Below, in pieces: positions 8,459 to 16,404 of a stretch of DNA of 37,635 nucleotides. The stretch comes from Acidobacteriaceae bacterium (GTDB taxonomy: Bacteria > Acidobacteriota > Terriglobia > Terriglobales > Acidobacteriaceae). Position 1 is the stretch's first letter; each line of letters begins with the position of its first letter. The notes under the pieces were generated by a model that made no database searches, was not told where the DNA came from, and was given only the letters and a program-made list of their open reading frames with translations. The stretch covers positions 1,934 to 39,568 of the forward strand of contig PMUM01000256.1 in the NCBI GenBank assembly GCA_003166855.1, read 5' to 3'. Made by a program: the position numbers and the translations under genes.

Positions 8459-8496
8459 CCCCCCGGTCCGCCGAATGGAGCTCGGCGGACTCAGGG
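8459..8496. other. Two-tier hairpin in an intergenic region
   Basis: A perfect 9-bp stem, GTCCGCCGA/TCGGCGGAC (8466-8474, 8482-8490), is extended outward by GCCCC/GGGGC. It lies about 200 bases before the ATG at 8702, in a 470-base region that otherwise shows no gene. It could be a terminator core without a T-run, or leader RNA structure. Confidence 0.4.
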
Positions 8497-8701
8497 GCGC
8501 AGTCGGGTTCGATGTTTTAAGAGTGCATGGGCTTTCGTAACCGGGGCATCTTTACTCGCTGGCGCGCGTAATTATTGCCTGCGGAGACATTCACCGGATG
8601 TTGGACAGAATTGCAAGTATTTGGCTTTGGGGGACTTAGAGTCAGGCTGGATTTGGCGGTTGGAATGCCAAGGCCTTAAGGGCTTTACTGTAGGACACAC
8701 T

Positions 8702-9238
8702 ATGTCGCAGGTAGTTCAAGAAACGCATCAGGAGTTTTGGCGGCCGCCATCCCCGGTCGCGGCGGACGAGATCGTCGTCCGGGAAGCCCATCCCACGATG
8801 GCCGAGACTTGTCCGCGCTGCGGGACCGAGTTTCTGCTGGGTTCGCGGTTTTGTCACTCCTGTGGTGGCCGGCGGCGGGAAGCGGTCAGCGCGGAAGCAC
8901 GCGCCGACGCTGCCGCGATCGCCGGGATTTGGCAACAAGGCGTATCCCGGGTGCACTCTTTGGTCTCCGGCATTTCGTGGAGCAAGATTACCTTCCCATC
9001 CTGGCTGCGCTACTTGCACTTCCACGAGATTAAAAGCTGGTTGGGACTTCCGACCGCGTCACTGATTGCATTTGTGGTTGGCATTGGATGTGTTGCAGGA
9101 GCACTGCTGGTCGGACTGCTGACGGCAAAGACCTATGTGGACTGGCAGGCGATTCAGTTTTATCGGGCAGAATGGCTGCTGGCGGCAACCGCGTCGTTTG
9201 TGGCGGCAATCCTGCTGAAGAAGCCTTCCCGCGACTAG
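8702..9238 (+). CDS. Zinc-ribbon membrane protein
   Basis: The 178-residue protein is read from the ATG at 8702; an earlier ATG at 8621 has no better support. A four-cysteine zinc ribbon (CPRCG...CHSCGG, about residues 37-57) is followed by an Ala/Arg-rich linker. Two membrane segments follow, about 115-140 (GLPTASLIAFVVGIGCVAGA and on) and 155-172, with a basic C-terminal tail. The layout matches the many zinc-ribbon/TM proteins of unknown function in soil bacteria. The stop lies 31 bases from that of the convergent barrel gene. Confidence 0.72.
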   Translation: MSQVVQETHQEFWRPPSPVAADEIVVREAHPTMAETCPRCGTEFLLGSRFCHSCGGRRREAVSAEARADAAAIAGIWQQGVSRVHSLVSGISWSKITFPSWLRYLHFHEIKSWLGLPTASLIAFVVGIGCVAGALLVGLLTAKTYVDWQAIQFYRAEWLLAATASFVAAILLKKPSRD

Positions 9239-9269
9239 AACATCCTCGCTTTAGAGCCCAACCTCAGTC

Positions 9270-11381
9270 CTACCAGACTCTTCCGAAGAAAACGGTATAC
9301 GAGCTCAGCTTGCCTGACAGGCCGGGGCGAATGTTATCGGTGTAGCTGCCGTAGTTGAAGCGAAGACCGCCATCAAAACCGGAGCTGAGATGGTAGTCGC
9401 CCGTGGCGCCGATCAGGGTCTGCGGCACATTCATCTGCGACACCAATCCCGAGCCAATCCCGAGCGCGTTGGAGAAAGCTGTAGCGAAATCGGCCTGAGA
9501 GGCGTAGCCGGCGACAGAAACGGCTCCCGGGAAGATGGGATAGTCCGCCGGATTGAGGTCGGGGCGCCAGCCGCTGTGGGCCAGCGATCGCGCAAAGTTC
9601 ATATTGAGTCCCAGACGCTTTTTCACTTCATAGGCGGTGCGCATGGAGACGGTCTGACTCAGTTGCTTGTAGGGCACCAGAGGCTGGGTATAGAGACCGA
9701 CCGCGGCGTCGTTGGCCAGTTGCATATCGGTCCGCAGGTTGTCTTGCAGATAGGTGTAGGCCCCGCTGAGGCTCCACTGCGGGACCGGCTTGATGGTCAC
9801 GAAGGTAGTATCGGTGTAAAGGTGGTTGCTGCGCTGCACCACGGGAAACGACTGCTGCAAAATGATGCTGCCGTCGTTGCCGAGGGTGAACCACGGAACC
9901 GGCGTCGCGGTGACTTCCCCGAACAGGCGTTGATTGGTGCCCGGGTCGGTCACGTACCCCGGATCATGAGTGCCGGTCCACTCGTAGCCGGCGCGCGCGT
10001 TCCACACCTGTACGCTGTGGAAGTGCAGGGCCAGTCCCACAGCGTTGCTGGAACTCGCAGGCACCACGTAGAGCGGATCGGTATTGTCGGGCGATGAAAA
10101 CTGCGGCCACAACATGGAATTCGACCGCGTAATGTTCATGTGGGTGTAGTGGGTTTCTACGTCGAACTGTTTTGATACGCGGTACTGCAGCTTCAGGCCT
10201 ACCCAATGCCGGTGCAAGGATGGGTTGCCGAAGGAGTAGAACACGGTGGGGTCCGAGAGCGAATACGACGAGACGAACTCGTTGAGCAGATTCTGCTGAT
10301 GAAAATCCGCCAACACCCGCAGGGGGGAGATTGGGTTCCATATCAGCGAGGCGTCGGCGTTAAAGGCATTTTGGGAATGATTGCCATTGACCAGAAGGCG
10401 AGGGTCGGAGAGGGTGAACAAGTTATTGGTCCGCGCATAGCTGACGTCGCCATTCAGGGCGACGTGGTGAGCCACTGCCATGCTCACCCGCAGCAGGTCG
10501 GACTGGGTTTGATGACGCGGCAACACGCTGTGAGTGTAATAGCCGGCCGCAGTGTAGGGGATATTTTCGGAGGGCGGAATGTCGCCGGCGGTTCCGTACC
10601 AGTCGCTCGGGTTCTGCAGGCGATCGTTGAAGCTGCTGAATTCATGCTGGTAGGTCAGCTTCAGAAGCTTGCCCAGCGTGAGGTCAGCTCCGCCGGCGAT
10701 GTTGCGCGTGGTGTAATTGTAAGAGCGGGATTGCGATGCTGAGTGGCAATTGGCGCATCCCTGTTGCAGGTCCGTAGCTGGGTCGCCGGAGCCGCCCATG
10801 TCAAAGTACTGCATCTGGCCGTTTCCATCGCGCGCCTGCCAGCCGCCCTTCACAAACAACTTGACCGGGATCTTCGGCAACTGCACTTTTACGCTACCGG
10901 CGTTCATCCTCCGCCGGATCCCCAGCAAGGAATCCGGAGGGATCGAATCGACGCGAATGATGTCCGGAGAAATCACAGAGGCGCCGAAATAGGAAGTGTC
11001 ATCGAGGTGACGGACAAAGCTACGGTCGTCGAGGTTAAAGTCAAACCATTTCCCAAACGTAACGCGCCATTTCAGATCGTAGTCGTCGCGGCTCAGGACG
11101 TCCCAGGTGGACTTGACAGTCATGTGCTGGGGAATATCCACATAGTCAAAGGACAAATCGCCGCCCACCGACTGCTGTAAGGAATCGTATTCGCCCACCC
11201 GGCCCCCGTATCCGCTGAGGTCGATAAAGCGGTATTGCGGCAGCATTTCGGTGACATGGTAGGTAACTTCGGGGACATTCTCCGCAGGCTGCGAAGAACT
11301 CGGGGCAGATTGCTGAGCTCGAGCGGGCCTTGCCGCTGCAATCAGGAAAGCAACGATGAGGAGTGCGAAAGCCTTTGTCAT
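9270..11381 (-). CDS. MtrB/PioB-type outer-membrane beta-barrel with an internal heme motif
   Basis: The 703-residue precursor starts at the ATG at 11381 (AGGAG 8 bases upstream). The signal peptide spans about 1-22 (ARAQQ). The rest is a series of amphipathic aromatic-ended beta-strands ending in FFGRVW, a terminal aromatic as in outer-membrane proteins. By sequence style and its place 59 bases behind a decaheme cytochrome gene it is the porin sheath of an MtrAB-like conduit, which carries electrons across the outer membrane. Unusually, a c-type heme motif CANCH occurs at residues 209-213 (10743-10757), whereas MtrB itself has only a CXXC near its N-terminus. Identity as a barrel is solid; the MtrB assignment rests partly on context. 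Confidence 0.85.
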   Translation of the reverse strand: MTKAFALLIVAFLIAAARPARAQQSAPSSSQPAENVPEVTYHVTEMLPQYRFIDLSGYGGRVGEYDSLQQSVGGDLSFDYVDIPQHMTVKSTWDVLSRDDYDLKWRVTFGKWFDFNLDDRSFVRHLDDTSYFGASVISPDIIRVDSIPPDSLLGIRRRMNAGSVKVQLPKIPVKLFVKGGWQARDGNGQMQYFDMGGSGDPATDLQQGCANCHSASQSRSYNYTTRNIAGGADLTLGKLLKLTYQHEFSSFNDRLQNPSDWYGTAGDIPPSENIPYTAAGYYTHSVLPRHQTQSDLLRVSMAVAHHVALNGDVSYARTNNLFTLSDPRLLVNGNHSQNAFNADASLIWNPISPLRVLADFHQQNLLNEFVSSYSLSDPTVFYSFGNPSLHRHWVGLKLQYRVSKQFDVETHYTHMNITRSNSMLWPQFSSPDNTDPLYVVPASSSNAVGLALHFHSVQVWNARAGYEWTGTHDPGYVTDPGTNQRLFGEVTATPVPWFTLGNDGSIILQQSFPVVQRSNHLYTDTTFVTIKPVPQWSLSGAYTYLQDNLRTDMQLANDAAVGLYTQPLVPYKQLSQTVSMRTAYEVKKRLGLNMNFARSLAHSGWRPDLNPADYPIFPGAVSVAGYASQADFATAFSNALGIGSGLVSQMNVPQTLIGATGDYHLSSGFDGGLRFNYGSYTDNIRPGLSGKLSSYTVFFGRVW

Positions 11382-11440
11382 TGCGCGGTCTCCTAAAATC
11401 CGAATCACATACGTTTCTCGGCAGGACTTGTCGCCAAGTC

Positions 11441-12403
11441 CTATTTGTCGATGAACTTGCTTCCGCCCGTGGCGGACGGGATGTCGCTTCCGTGAATTGC
11501 GTTATGGCAATTGGTGCAGCGGTCGACCAGTGGCAGGCTGGCGCCGTTGTGGTGCGCCGAGTGACATTGCAGGCAGAGCGCAGGCTGGCTCACTATCAGC
11601 AGGTTCTGGTTCGGTGAACCATGCGCGGAGTGGCATTTGACGCAACTCTCGTTGACGGGGGCGTGCTGGAAGGTGAAGGGTCCCTGGTATTCGGCATGGC
11701 AAGTGAAACACAGATCGTTAGTGTTGGACGCATTCAGACCGTTACCCGCGCTGCCGCCATGGGGATCGTGACAATCGATGCAGGTCATCTTCGCTTCGCG
11801 AATTGGATGGTGATACGGCAGGTCCGCTTCGGCCATCTGCTTCTGGTGGCAGCGCAAGCATTTGTCATTCACCTGGCGGCGGGACTCGATGGCCTTCCGA
11901 GCACCCTGGGGCTCGCCTTGGAATTCGCTTTCACCCTTGCCGTGAGTGTCGCCATGAATGGTGTGGCAGTCGCTGCACCGGATGCCCTGAGCCTGGTGCG
12001 CGCTCAGAAACCAGTTGCGCACGTGATCTGACTTGGAATGGCAACTCAGGCAGGCGCCGTTGGCCTCTTCCGGTGTGCGGTCTTTGAAGCTGATGATTTT
12101 GTCTTTCGACTCCTTCGAGTAGCCCCCCGCCGCCAAGTGGAGGCTGCCTGCACCGTGACACTGCTCACAGTCGACTTCACGCAATGCATGTGAGCTCCGC
12201 CGGTAGGTCTTGTCGAGGTCGGCGTGACACTGCGCACACTGATCTCCACCGACCTTGGTGGCTCCCGGGATCTCAACGAACTTGCTGAAATCCTGGTTCT
12301 GCTTCTCGGTCGACTTGGGCTTGGTCTTGCCGGGAAGAGCGGGAACTAGAAGAAGTAGTACGACGGCGAGTAGTAGTCCGGCGCGGGGAATCCGCTGAGC
12401 CAT
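11441..12403 (-). CDS. Decaheme c-type cytochrome, MtrA/DmsE type
   Basis: The 320-residue precursor has a signal peptide (residues about 1-25). Ten CXXCH motifs follow in order: CAQCH, CEQCH, CLSCH, CSDCH, CLRCH, CIDCH, CFTCH, CVKCH, CLQCH, CTNCH. Length, number and spacing fit the periplasmic MtrA/DmsE/PioA family, which threads hemes through an MtrB barrel. The ATG at 12403 has GGAGGG 6 bases upstream. It is the first gene of a two-gene operon with the barrel gene. No outer-surface MtrC/OmcA partner, CymA or cytochrome c maturation gene lies in the window. The electron donor and acceptor are unknown. Confidence 0.95.
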   Translation of the reverse strand: MAQRIPRAGLLLAVVLLLLVPALPGKTKPKSTEKQNQDFSKFVEIPGATKVGGDQCAQCHADLDKTYRRSSHALREVDCEQCHGAGSLHLAAGGYSKESKDKIISFKDRTPEEANGACLSCHSKSDHVRNWFLSAHQAQGIRCSDCHTIHGDTHGKGESEFQGEPQGARKAIESRRQVNDKCLRCHQKQMAEADLPYHHPIREAKMTCIDCHDPHGGSAGNGLNASNTNDLCFTCHAEYQGPFTFQHAPVNESCVKCHSAHGSPNQNLLIVSQPALCLQCHSAHHNGASLPLVDRCTNCHNAIHGSDIPSATGGSKFIDK

Positions 12404-12527
12404 AGCGCCCTCCAAAACAACCCCAGACTATGCGAGGGCTTAAGCGGACTATGTGATTCGGCGCACGACGGATGGTGACTAAGGGGAGGGGTACGCCAAA
12501 ATGGGACTCGTGATCCTGCGCACACGC

Positions 12528-13403
12528 CTACGATTCAGTTCCCGATCCGGCGGCCCGTCTCTGTTGGCTCATCCTGTACAGATGGTGAACTGGACCCCTT
12601 CCCCGGCCCAGCGCATGTCCGTTGGAGATCGCGGCGGTGACATAGGTTTTGGCCAGCAGCGCGGCTTCGGCCAGTCCCCGATCCAGAGCCAGGTGGCAGG
12701 CCATCGCGGTGGCGAAGGCACATCCGGTGCCGTGAGTTGAGTTGGAGCGCTGGCGCTCCGCCTTGAAGACTTCCTGCTCGATCCCCCGCTTGGTGGTGAA
12801 GCTCAGCAGGTCGATGGCTTTCTCGAGGTGCCCTCCGGTGATGACCACGGCGGAGGCGCCCATCTCATGCAGTTTGCTGGAGGCAGCCTTCATTTCTTCC
12901 AGATCCTGAACCTTGAGCCCGGTGAGAACTGCGGCTTCGTCGACGTTGGGGGTCACGACGTCAGCCAGGGGAATCAGTCTTTCAACCATGAGTTTGGTCC
13001 CAGAAGCGTCCAGCAGCTCTGCACCGGAGGAAGACTTGAGGATGGGATCGAGCACAATATTGGGCAGGCGGGCCTTTCTGGACTGGCCAGCAGGACGGCT
13101 CCCTGGCTTGCCGGATAGGAAGTCGGCTACGGCTTTGACTACCTTCCCCGATCCGAGCATGCCGATGTGGACGGCGGCGATCTCCAGGTCGGCAGCCAGC
13201 TCTTCGAGAGTTTCGGAAATGAGGGTTGGATCGACAGCCTCGACCCGCTTTACCCCGGCAGTCGACTGCACGGTCATGGCGGTGATGCAGGCCACCCCGT
13301 AGCAGGCATGGGCGGCAATGGTCTTGATGTCGGCGGTGACTCCGGCTCCGGAGGAAGGATCGAACCCCGCAATAGTGAGGATGATAGGCGGTTTTTCGGG
13401 CAT
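12528..13403 (-). CDS. thiD: Hydroxymethylpyrimidine/phosphomethylpyrimidine kinase
   Basis: It phosphorylates HMP and HMP-phosphate to HMP-diphosphate for thiamine synthesis, in the cytoplasm. The 291-residue length is slightly above usual because of a basic C-terminal tail. Motifs seen are IAGFDPSSGAGVTADIKT near the N-terminus (substrate loop), QSTAGV, VLDPILKSSSG, TPNVDEAAVLTG and the ribokinase-fold anion hole HGTGCAFATA. The start MPEKPP with GGAAGG upstream is preferred to the ATG 6 codons earlier. No other thi gene and no TPP riboswitch-like sequence was recognised next to it. Confidence 0.95.
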   Translation of the reverse strand: MPEKPPIILTIAGFDPSSGAGVTADIKTIAAHACYGVACITAMTVQSTAGVKRVEAVDPTLISETLEELAADLEIAAVHIGMLGSGKVVKAVADFLSGKPGSRPAGQSRKARLPNIVLDPILKSSSGAELLDASGTKLMVERLIPLADVVTPNVDEAAVLTGLKVQDLEEMKAASSKLHEMGASAVVITGGHLEKAIDLLSFTTKRGIEQEVFKAERQRSNSTHGTGCAFATAMACHLALDRGLAEAALLAKTYVTAAISNGHALGRGRGPVHHLYRMSQQRRAAGSGTES

Positions 13404-13758
13404 GGCCTTCCGATCTAACAAGTGCGATCGTAGCGCGATTCAGTGCCCCAGCATCTCACATCGTCACCTCTTGGAAGTTACTTTCAGAGCAGGCATCGAG
13501 AAAAAAATCTTTAGGTGCTGTCCTGAGGGACACTCCGTAAATACATGATTCTATGTAAGTTGCTGGACTGAAATCTGTAAGTCATTGATTCCAATGAAGT
13601 TGTAAATTCTACCTTACCCTTGGTCTTTAGTTATTTACCTTTTAGTAAATACGTAACCTTCGCGAAATAAAGGGCCTTACTCGGATGTGCCTAAATTACC
13701 AATGGGTTACGTGTGACATCCATAACTAGGAGGTCACCGCCGTACCCCCCAAATCGCC
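13404..13758. other. AT-rich intergenic region with several inverted repeats
   Basis: No gene is visible between the divergent thiD and rlpA starts. The region is far lower in GC than its surroundings. Inverted repeats: TGTCC/GGACA (13519-13532), TACAT/ATGTA (13542-13557), ATTTAC/GTAAAT (13633-13650), and a long-range pair ACGTAACC (13651-13658) with GGTTACGT (13705-13712). It may hold operators or a structured leader or small RNA; nothing specific is recognised. Confidence 0.5.
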
Positions 13759-13787
13759 TTGACACGAGTTTGGCACGCCGATAGCAT
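13759..13787 (+). promoter_or_regulatory. Promoter of rlpA (sigma-70 with overlapping sigma-54 signature)
   Basis: TTGACA (13759-13764), a 17-base spacer and TAGCAT (13782-13787) make a good sigma-70 promoter with a perfect -35. The stretch 13771-13786 also reads TGGCACG-N4-TAGCA, with the GG and GC dinucleotides exactly 10 bases apart as in sigma-54 promoters. Either would start transcription about 60 bases before the ATG at 13854. Confidence 0.6.
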
Positions 13788-13853
13788 CTACAAACTGCAG
13801 AGAAACACCAGCCTAAAGGCCAAGGGCACTTTTGAGTATGCGAGGAGAACTGA

Positions 13854-14363
13854 ATGCGAAGACGTATAGCTCATGGACTGGCGATCGTTTGCCTGATCGT
13901 CGGCCTGGGAGCGGCTCAGGGACCGAACATCTCGGAGGCGACAGCGGCTCCAGTTAGTTCCGTTCAGAAACAACCCGAAGTCCGCCAACAGGTCGGCAAG
14001 ACCAAACCGTATCAAATTGGGACAGCGTCCTGGTACGGCCAGATTTTCGAGGGGAAACCCACGGCGAGCGGCGAACCGTACGATATGTACGACATGACCG
14101 CCGCCCACCTGAAACTTCCCATGGGAAGCTACGTGAAAGTCACGAACCTGCGCAACGGCCGGGCCGTTGTGGTTCGGGTGAATGACCGCGGTCCCATCGT
14201 TCCAGGCCGGATTATCGACCTGTCGTTCGGTGCCGCCCAAGCGCTGCAGTTCAAGGCGCGTGGTCTGCAACGGGTGCGTCTGGATCTGGTCAACCCCCGC
14301 GACCAGAAGCCCGTTTACCAGACGGTCGCCGTAAACCATCCCCCGGTAGTAAAACTCCCGTAA
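13854..14363 (+). CDS. rlpA: RlpA-like septal ring lytic transglycosylase
   Basis: The 169-residue protein has an N-terminal signal segment (about 1-32) and then one double-psi beta-barrel RlpA domain. Motifs: GTASWYG, FEGKPTASGEPYD, MTAAHLKLPMGSYVKV, NLRNGRAVVVRVNDRGP and GRIIDLSFGAA. They include the His and Asp used by RlpA to cleave denuded (peptide-free) glycan strands at the septum. No SPOR domain follows, so this is a short form that may be targeted differently. A GAGGAG Shine-Dalgarno lies 7 bases before the start. pyrF follows 20 bases later and may be co-transcribed. Confidence 0.9.
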   Translation: MRRRIAHGLAIVCLIVGLGAAQGPNISEATAAPVSSVQKQPEVRQQVGKTKPYQIGTASWYGQIFEGKPTASGEPYDMYDMTAAHLKLPMGSYVKVTNLRNGRAVVVRVNDRGPIVPGRIIDLSFGAAQALQFKARGLQRVRLDLVNPRDQKPVYQTVAVNHPPVVKLP

Positions 14364-14383
14364 AAACCAGTACACTGGCTGGG

Positions 14384-15160
14384 ATGCCGACAACATTACC
14401 CAGCGTCCCGCACGGTAGCTTCAGCCACCGCAGCGAAGATATGCGCGACACTGGTTTGCAGAGCAACGATCCGCGCCAGCGGCTCATCGTTGCACTCGAC
14501 GTTTCCACCGCCGCCGCCGCACAGAAGATTGTGGCGGCGGTGGGAGACTCCGCGCTGACCTACAAAGTCGGCATGCAGCTCTATACGGCCGAAGGTCCGC
14601 AAGTGGTGCGAGATCTGGTGGCCTCGGGGCGGCGCGTGTTTCTCGATCTGAAGTACCACGACATTCCGAACACCGTGGGCGCAGCAGTCAGTGAAGCGGC
14701 GAAGCTCGGCGTGAGCATGCTCACCGTCCACGCGTCGGGCAGCGGCAAGATGCTACGCGCTGCCGTCGAGGCCGCGAAGACACGGCCGGAACTGATGGTG
14801 CTCGCTGTCACGGTGCTCACCAGCATGGACGGAAACGACCTGGAGAAGATCGGGGTTGGCGGCACGGTGGAAGACAGCGTGGTGCGGCTGGCGACGATCG
14901 CACTGGCCAATGGATGCCAGGGCGTGGTGACCTCGGCTCGCGAAGCTTCGACTTTGCGCGCGGAACTTGGGGACAAATTCGCGATCGTAACCCCGGGGGT
15001 GCGCCCGGCCGGGACCAGCGTGGGAGATCAGGTGCGCGTCGTGACTCCGGCCGAAGCCATCGCGTCGGGAGCCAGCCACATCGTGGTCGGCCGGCCCATC
15101 ACGGAGGCTGCGGATCCAGCGGCGGAAGCGAGGGCGATTCTGGGGCAGATCAGCGGGTAG
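14384..15160 (+). CDS. pyrF: Orotidine 5'-phosphate decarboxylase
   Basis: It converts OMP to UMP, the last step of pyrimidine synthesis. The (beta/alpha)8 barrel starts at LIVALDV; the catalytic D-L-K-Y-H-D-I motif is at residues 88-94, followed by VHASGS, TVLTSM, GVVTSAREA, TPGVRP and HIVVGRPIT (phosphate site). The longest form is 258 residues. An in-frame ATG at 14441, 19 codons later, starts closer to the conserved core and may be the true start; neither has a strong Shine-Dalgarno. It lies downstream of rlpA and upstream of the toxin-antitoxin pair, with no other pyr gene. Confidence 0.94.
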   Translation: MPTTLPSVPHGSFSHRSEDMRDTGLQSNDPRQRLIVALDVSTAAAAQKIVAAVGDSALTYKVGMQLYTAEGPQVVRDLVASGRRVFLDLKYHDIPNTVGAAVSEAAKLGVSMLTVHASGSGKMLRAAVEAAKTRPELMVLAVTVLTSMDGNDLEKIGVGGTVEDSVVRLATIALANGCQGVVTSAREASTLRAELGDKFAIVTPGVRPAGTSVGDQVRVVTPAEAIASGASHIVVGRPITEAADPAAEARAILGQISG

Positions 15161-15182
15161 ATGATTCCCCCAAGATATTCCT

Positions 15183-15207
15183 GTAGTATTCCCATTGGTA
15201 GTATAAT
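15183..15207 (+). promoter_or_regulatory. Promoter/operator of the toxin-antitoxin pair
   Basis: A perfect TATAAT at 15202-15207 lies only 6 bases before the antitoxin ATG, implying a leaderless or near-leaderless mRNA. A direct repeat GTAGTAT (15183-15189 and 15198-15204) overlaps it, a plausible operator for autoregulation by the ribbon-helix-helix antitoxin. No good -35 box was found. Confidence 0.5.
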
Positions 15208-15213
15208 AGTAGC

Positions 15214-15450
15214 ATGAAAGAGAAGACATCTGTCACACTCTCGCCGGATGTGCTGACCGGAATCGACCGTCTGGCTGGTTCGAAACGCTCACGCTCCGCC
15301 CTCATCGACGAGGTTCTTCGCCAGTATCTGAGAGAGAAGATCAGAGCGGAACGGAGCGCACGCGACCTCGCCATTCTCAACAAATATGCGAAGGAACTAA
15401 ACGTGGACGCTGAAGATGGCCTTGAAGACCAGGCACCTGAGGAAGATTAG
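15214..15450 (+). CDS. Ribbon-helix-helix antitoxin
   Basis: The 78-residue protein has an N-terminal ribbon-helix-helix DNA-binding domain: KTSVTLSPDVLTGIDRLAG is the strand and first helix, SRSALIDEVLRQYLRE the second. An acidic, probably disordered tail (DAEDGLEDQAPEED) would bind and block the toxin. It is 14 bases upstream of the MazF-type toxin gene, the standard antitoxin-first order. It probably represses its own promoter through the repeats just upstream. Assignment to MazE rests on the partner. Confidence 0.87.
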   Translation: MKEKTSVTLSPDVLTGIDRLAGSKRSRSALIDEVLRQYLREKIRAERSARDLAILNKYAKELNVDAEDGLEDQAPEED

Positions 15451-15464
15451 CGAAGTATCTGCGC

Positions 15465-15788
15465 ATGAGACGAGGAGATATTTATCGCGTTTTCAAGCCT
15501 CACGACGATCCCAAGCGCTATCGCTGTTATGTGCTCGTTAGCCGTCAGGAACTCATCGACTCCGGTTACTCGACTGTAATTTGCGCACCGGTGTTCACAA
15601 AGGGCCGCGGGCTCTCGACTCAGATCGCGGTGGGAGTGGATGAAGGCTTGAAACACGAAAGTTGGATCACTTGCGACAACCTTCGGAGCGTCGCGAAAGA
15701 ACAGCTCACACAGTTCATTGGATCACTCTCCTATGCAAATCTCGTCAAATTGGACGAAGCGCTGAGGATCGCGCTCGCGCTCGAGTAG
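15465..15788 (+). CDS. MazF/PemK-type endoribonuclease toxin
   Basis: The 107-residue protein shows the family opening RRGDIYRV, the central YVLVSRQELIDSG segment, VICAPVFTKGRGLSTQIAV and WITCDNLRSVAKEQL, corresponding to the strands and the conserved Arg/Ser-Thr positions of MazF ribonucleases. It would cleave mRNA at short motifs when freed from the antitoxin encoded just upstream. Length is typical. No obvious Shine-Dalgarno precedes the ATG; translation is probably coupled to the antitoxin. The pair is followed by a broken gene, as is common in accessory stretches. Confidence 0.9.
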   Translation: MRRGDIYRVFKPHDDPKRYRCYVLVSRQELIDSGYSTVICAPVFTKGRGLSTQIAVGVDEGLKHESWITCDNLRSVAKEQLTQFIGSLSYANLVKLDEALRIALALE

Positions 15789-15820
15789 GATTCCACAGTC
15801 CGTCCCAATCACTTCTTCAT

Positions 15821-16325
15821 ATGCAAGTCACCTTTCAACTCACGCCCGACGACTATCGCGACGGCTTAATGGCCTGGCGCAATCTAAAATTCTGGAGGCG
15901 ATGGGCATTCATTGTCTTAGGCGTCTTTGGAGTTTTGTTGTTTGTGCTTTCTGTCTTCCAGTTGTCCTTTGCGTCAGTAAAGTTCGTCAGCGTCCCGCCA
16001 GGAATCGTTCTCTCTGTGGGTGACCTAGTCTTCATATGGGCCGGGCCGTCGCTGTCAGCGGCAGGCAATTCCGCAACACGCCGTCCGCTCACGATCCGAT
16101 GACCATATTGAGGCGTCCGATTCTGGATTACAGATCCACTCCGTTCACGCCGATTCCCAGGTGGCATGGTCCACCTATGTAGCCTGGGGCGAAAATAAGT
16201 CCGTATTCGTAGTACTCCCGCAGCCCAGAATCTCTCTGCCCATCCCCAAACGCGCTTTCACGGCTGAACAGCTCGTGGAGTTTCGAGAGTTGCTCGGACG
16301 CAACATTAAGGCGCGGAGAAAATAG
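15821..16325 (+). pseudogene. YcxB-like membrane protein, broken by two lesions
   Basis: The ATG at 15821 opens a reading frame with a TM hairpin (FIVLGVFGVLLFVLSVF and GIVLSVGDLVFIWAGP). The expected continuation RQFRNTPSAHDPMTI is in the -1 frame, and the rest (EASDSGLQIHS, then AWSTYVAWGENKSVF and IPKRAFTAEQLVEFRELL) is in the third frame, ending TAG at 16323. A missing base near 16060 and a duplicated AT near 16105-16109 (ATATT for ATT) would restore 167 codons. The C-terminal IPKRAF part is the YcxB-type signature. Function of the family unknown. Confidence 0.7.
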
Positions 16326-16329
16326 AGGC

Positions 16330-16376
16330 AAAAATGAAAGCCGAAGCTAGGAGGATGTCTCCTCCCGCTCCGGCTC
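16330..16376 (-). terminator. Rho-independent terminator (minus strand)
   Basis: Arms 16339-16355 and 16360-16375 (AGCCG..AGC..GGAGGA paired with TCCTCC..GCT..CGGCT) form a long stem with a 4-base loop. On the minus strand it is followed by TTCATTTTT. It ends the small zinc-ribbon gene. Confidence 0.65.
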
Positions 16377-16404
16377 TAAGAAACCTGAAACTCGAAACTG
16401 CTGC

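Noticed and set aside
13788-14396. Long minus-strand frame opposite rlpA
   Set aside because: It is the antisense shadow of a clearly conserved RlpA domain.
15821-16325. Programmed frameshifting as an explanation for the split YcxB-like gene
   Set aside because: Two shifts of different kinds are needed and no slippery heptamer is seen; decay or error is simpler.
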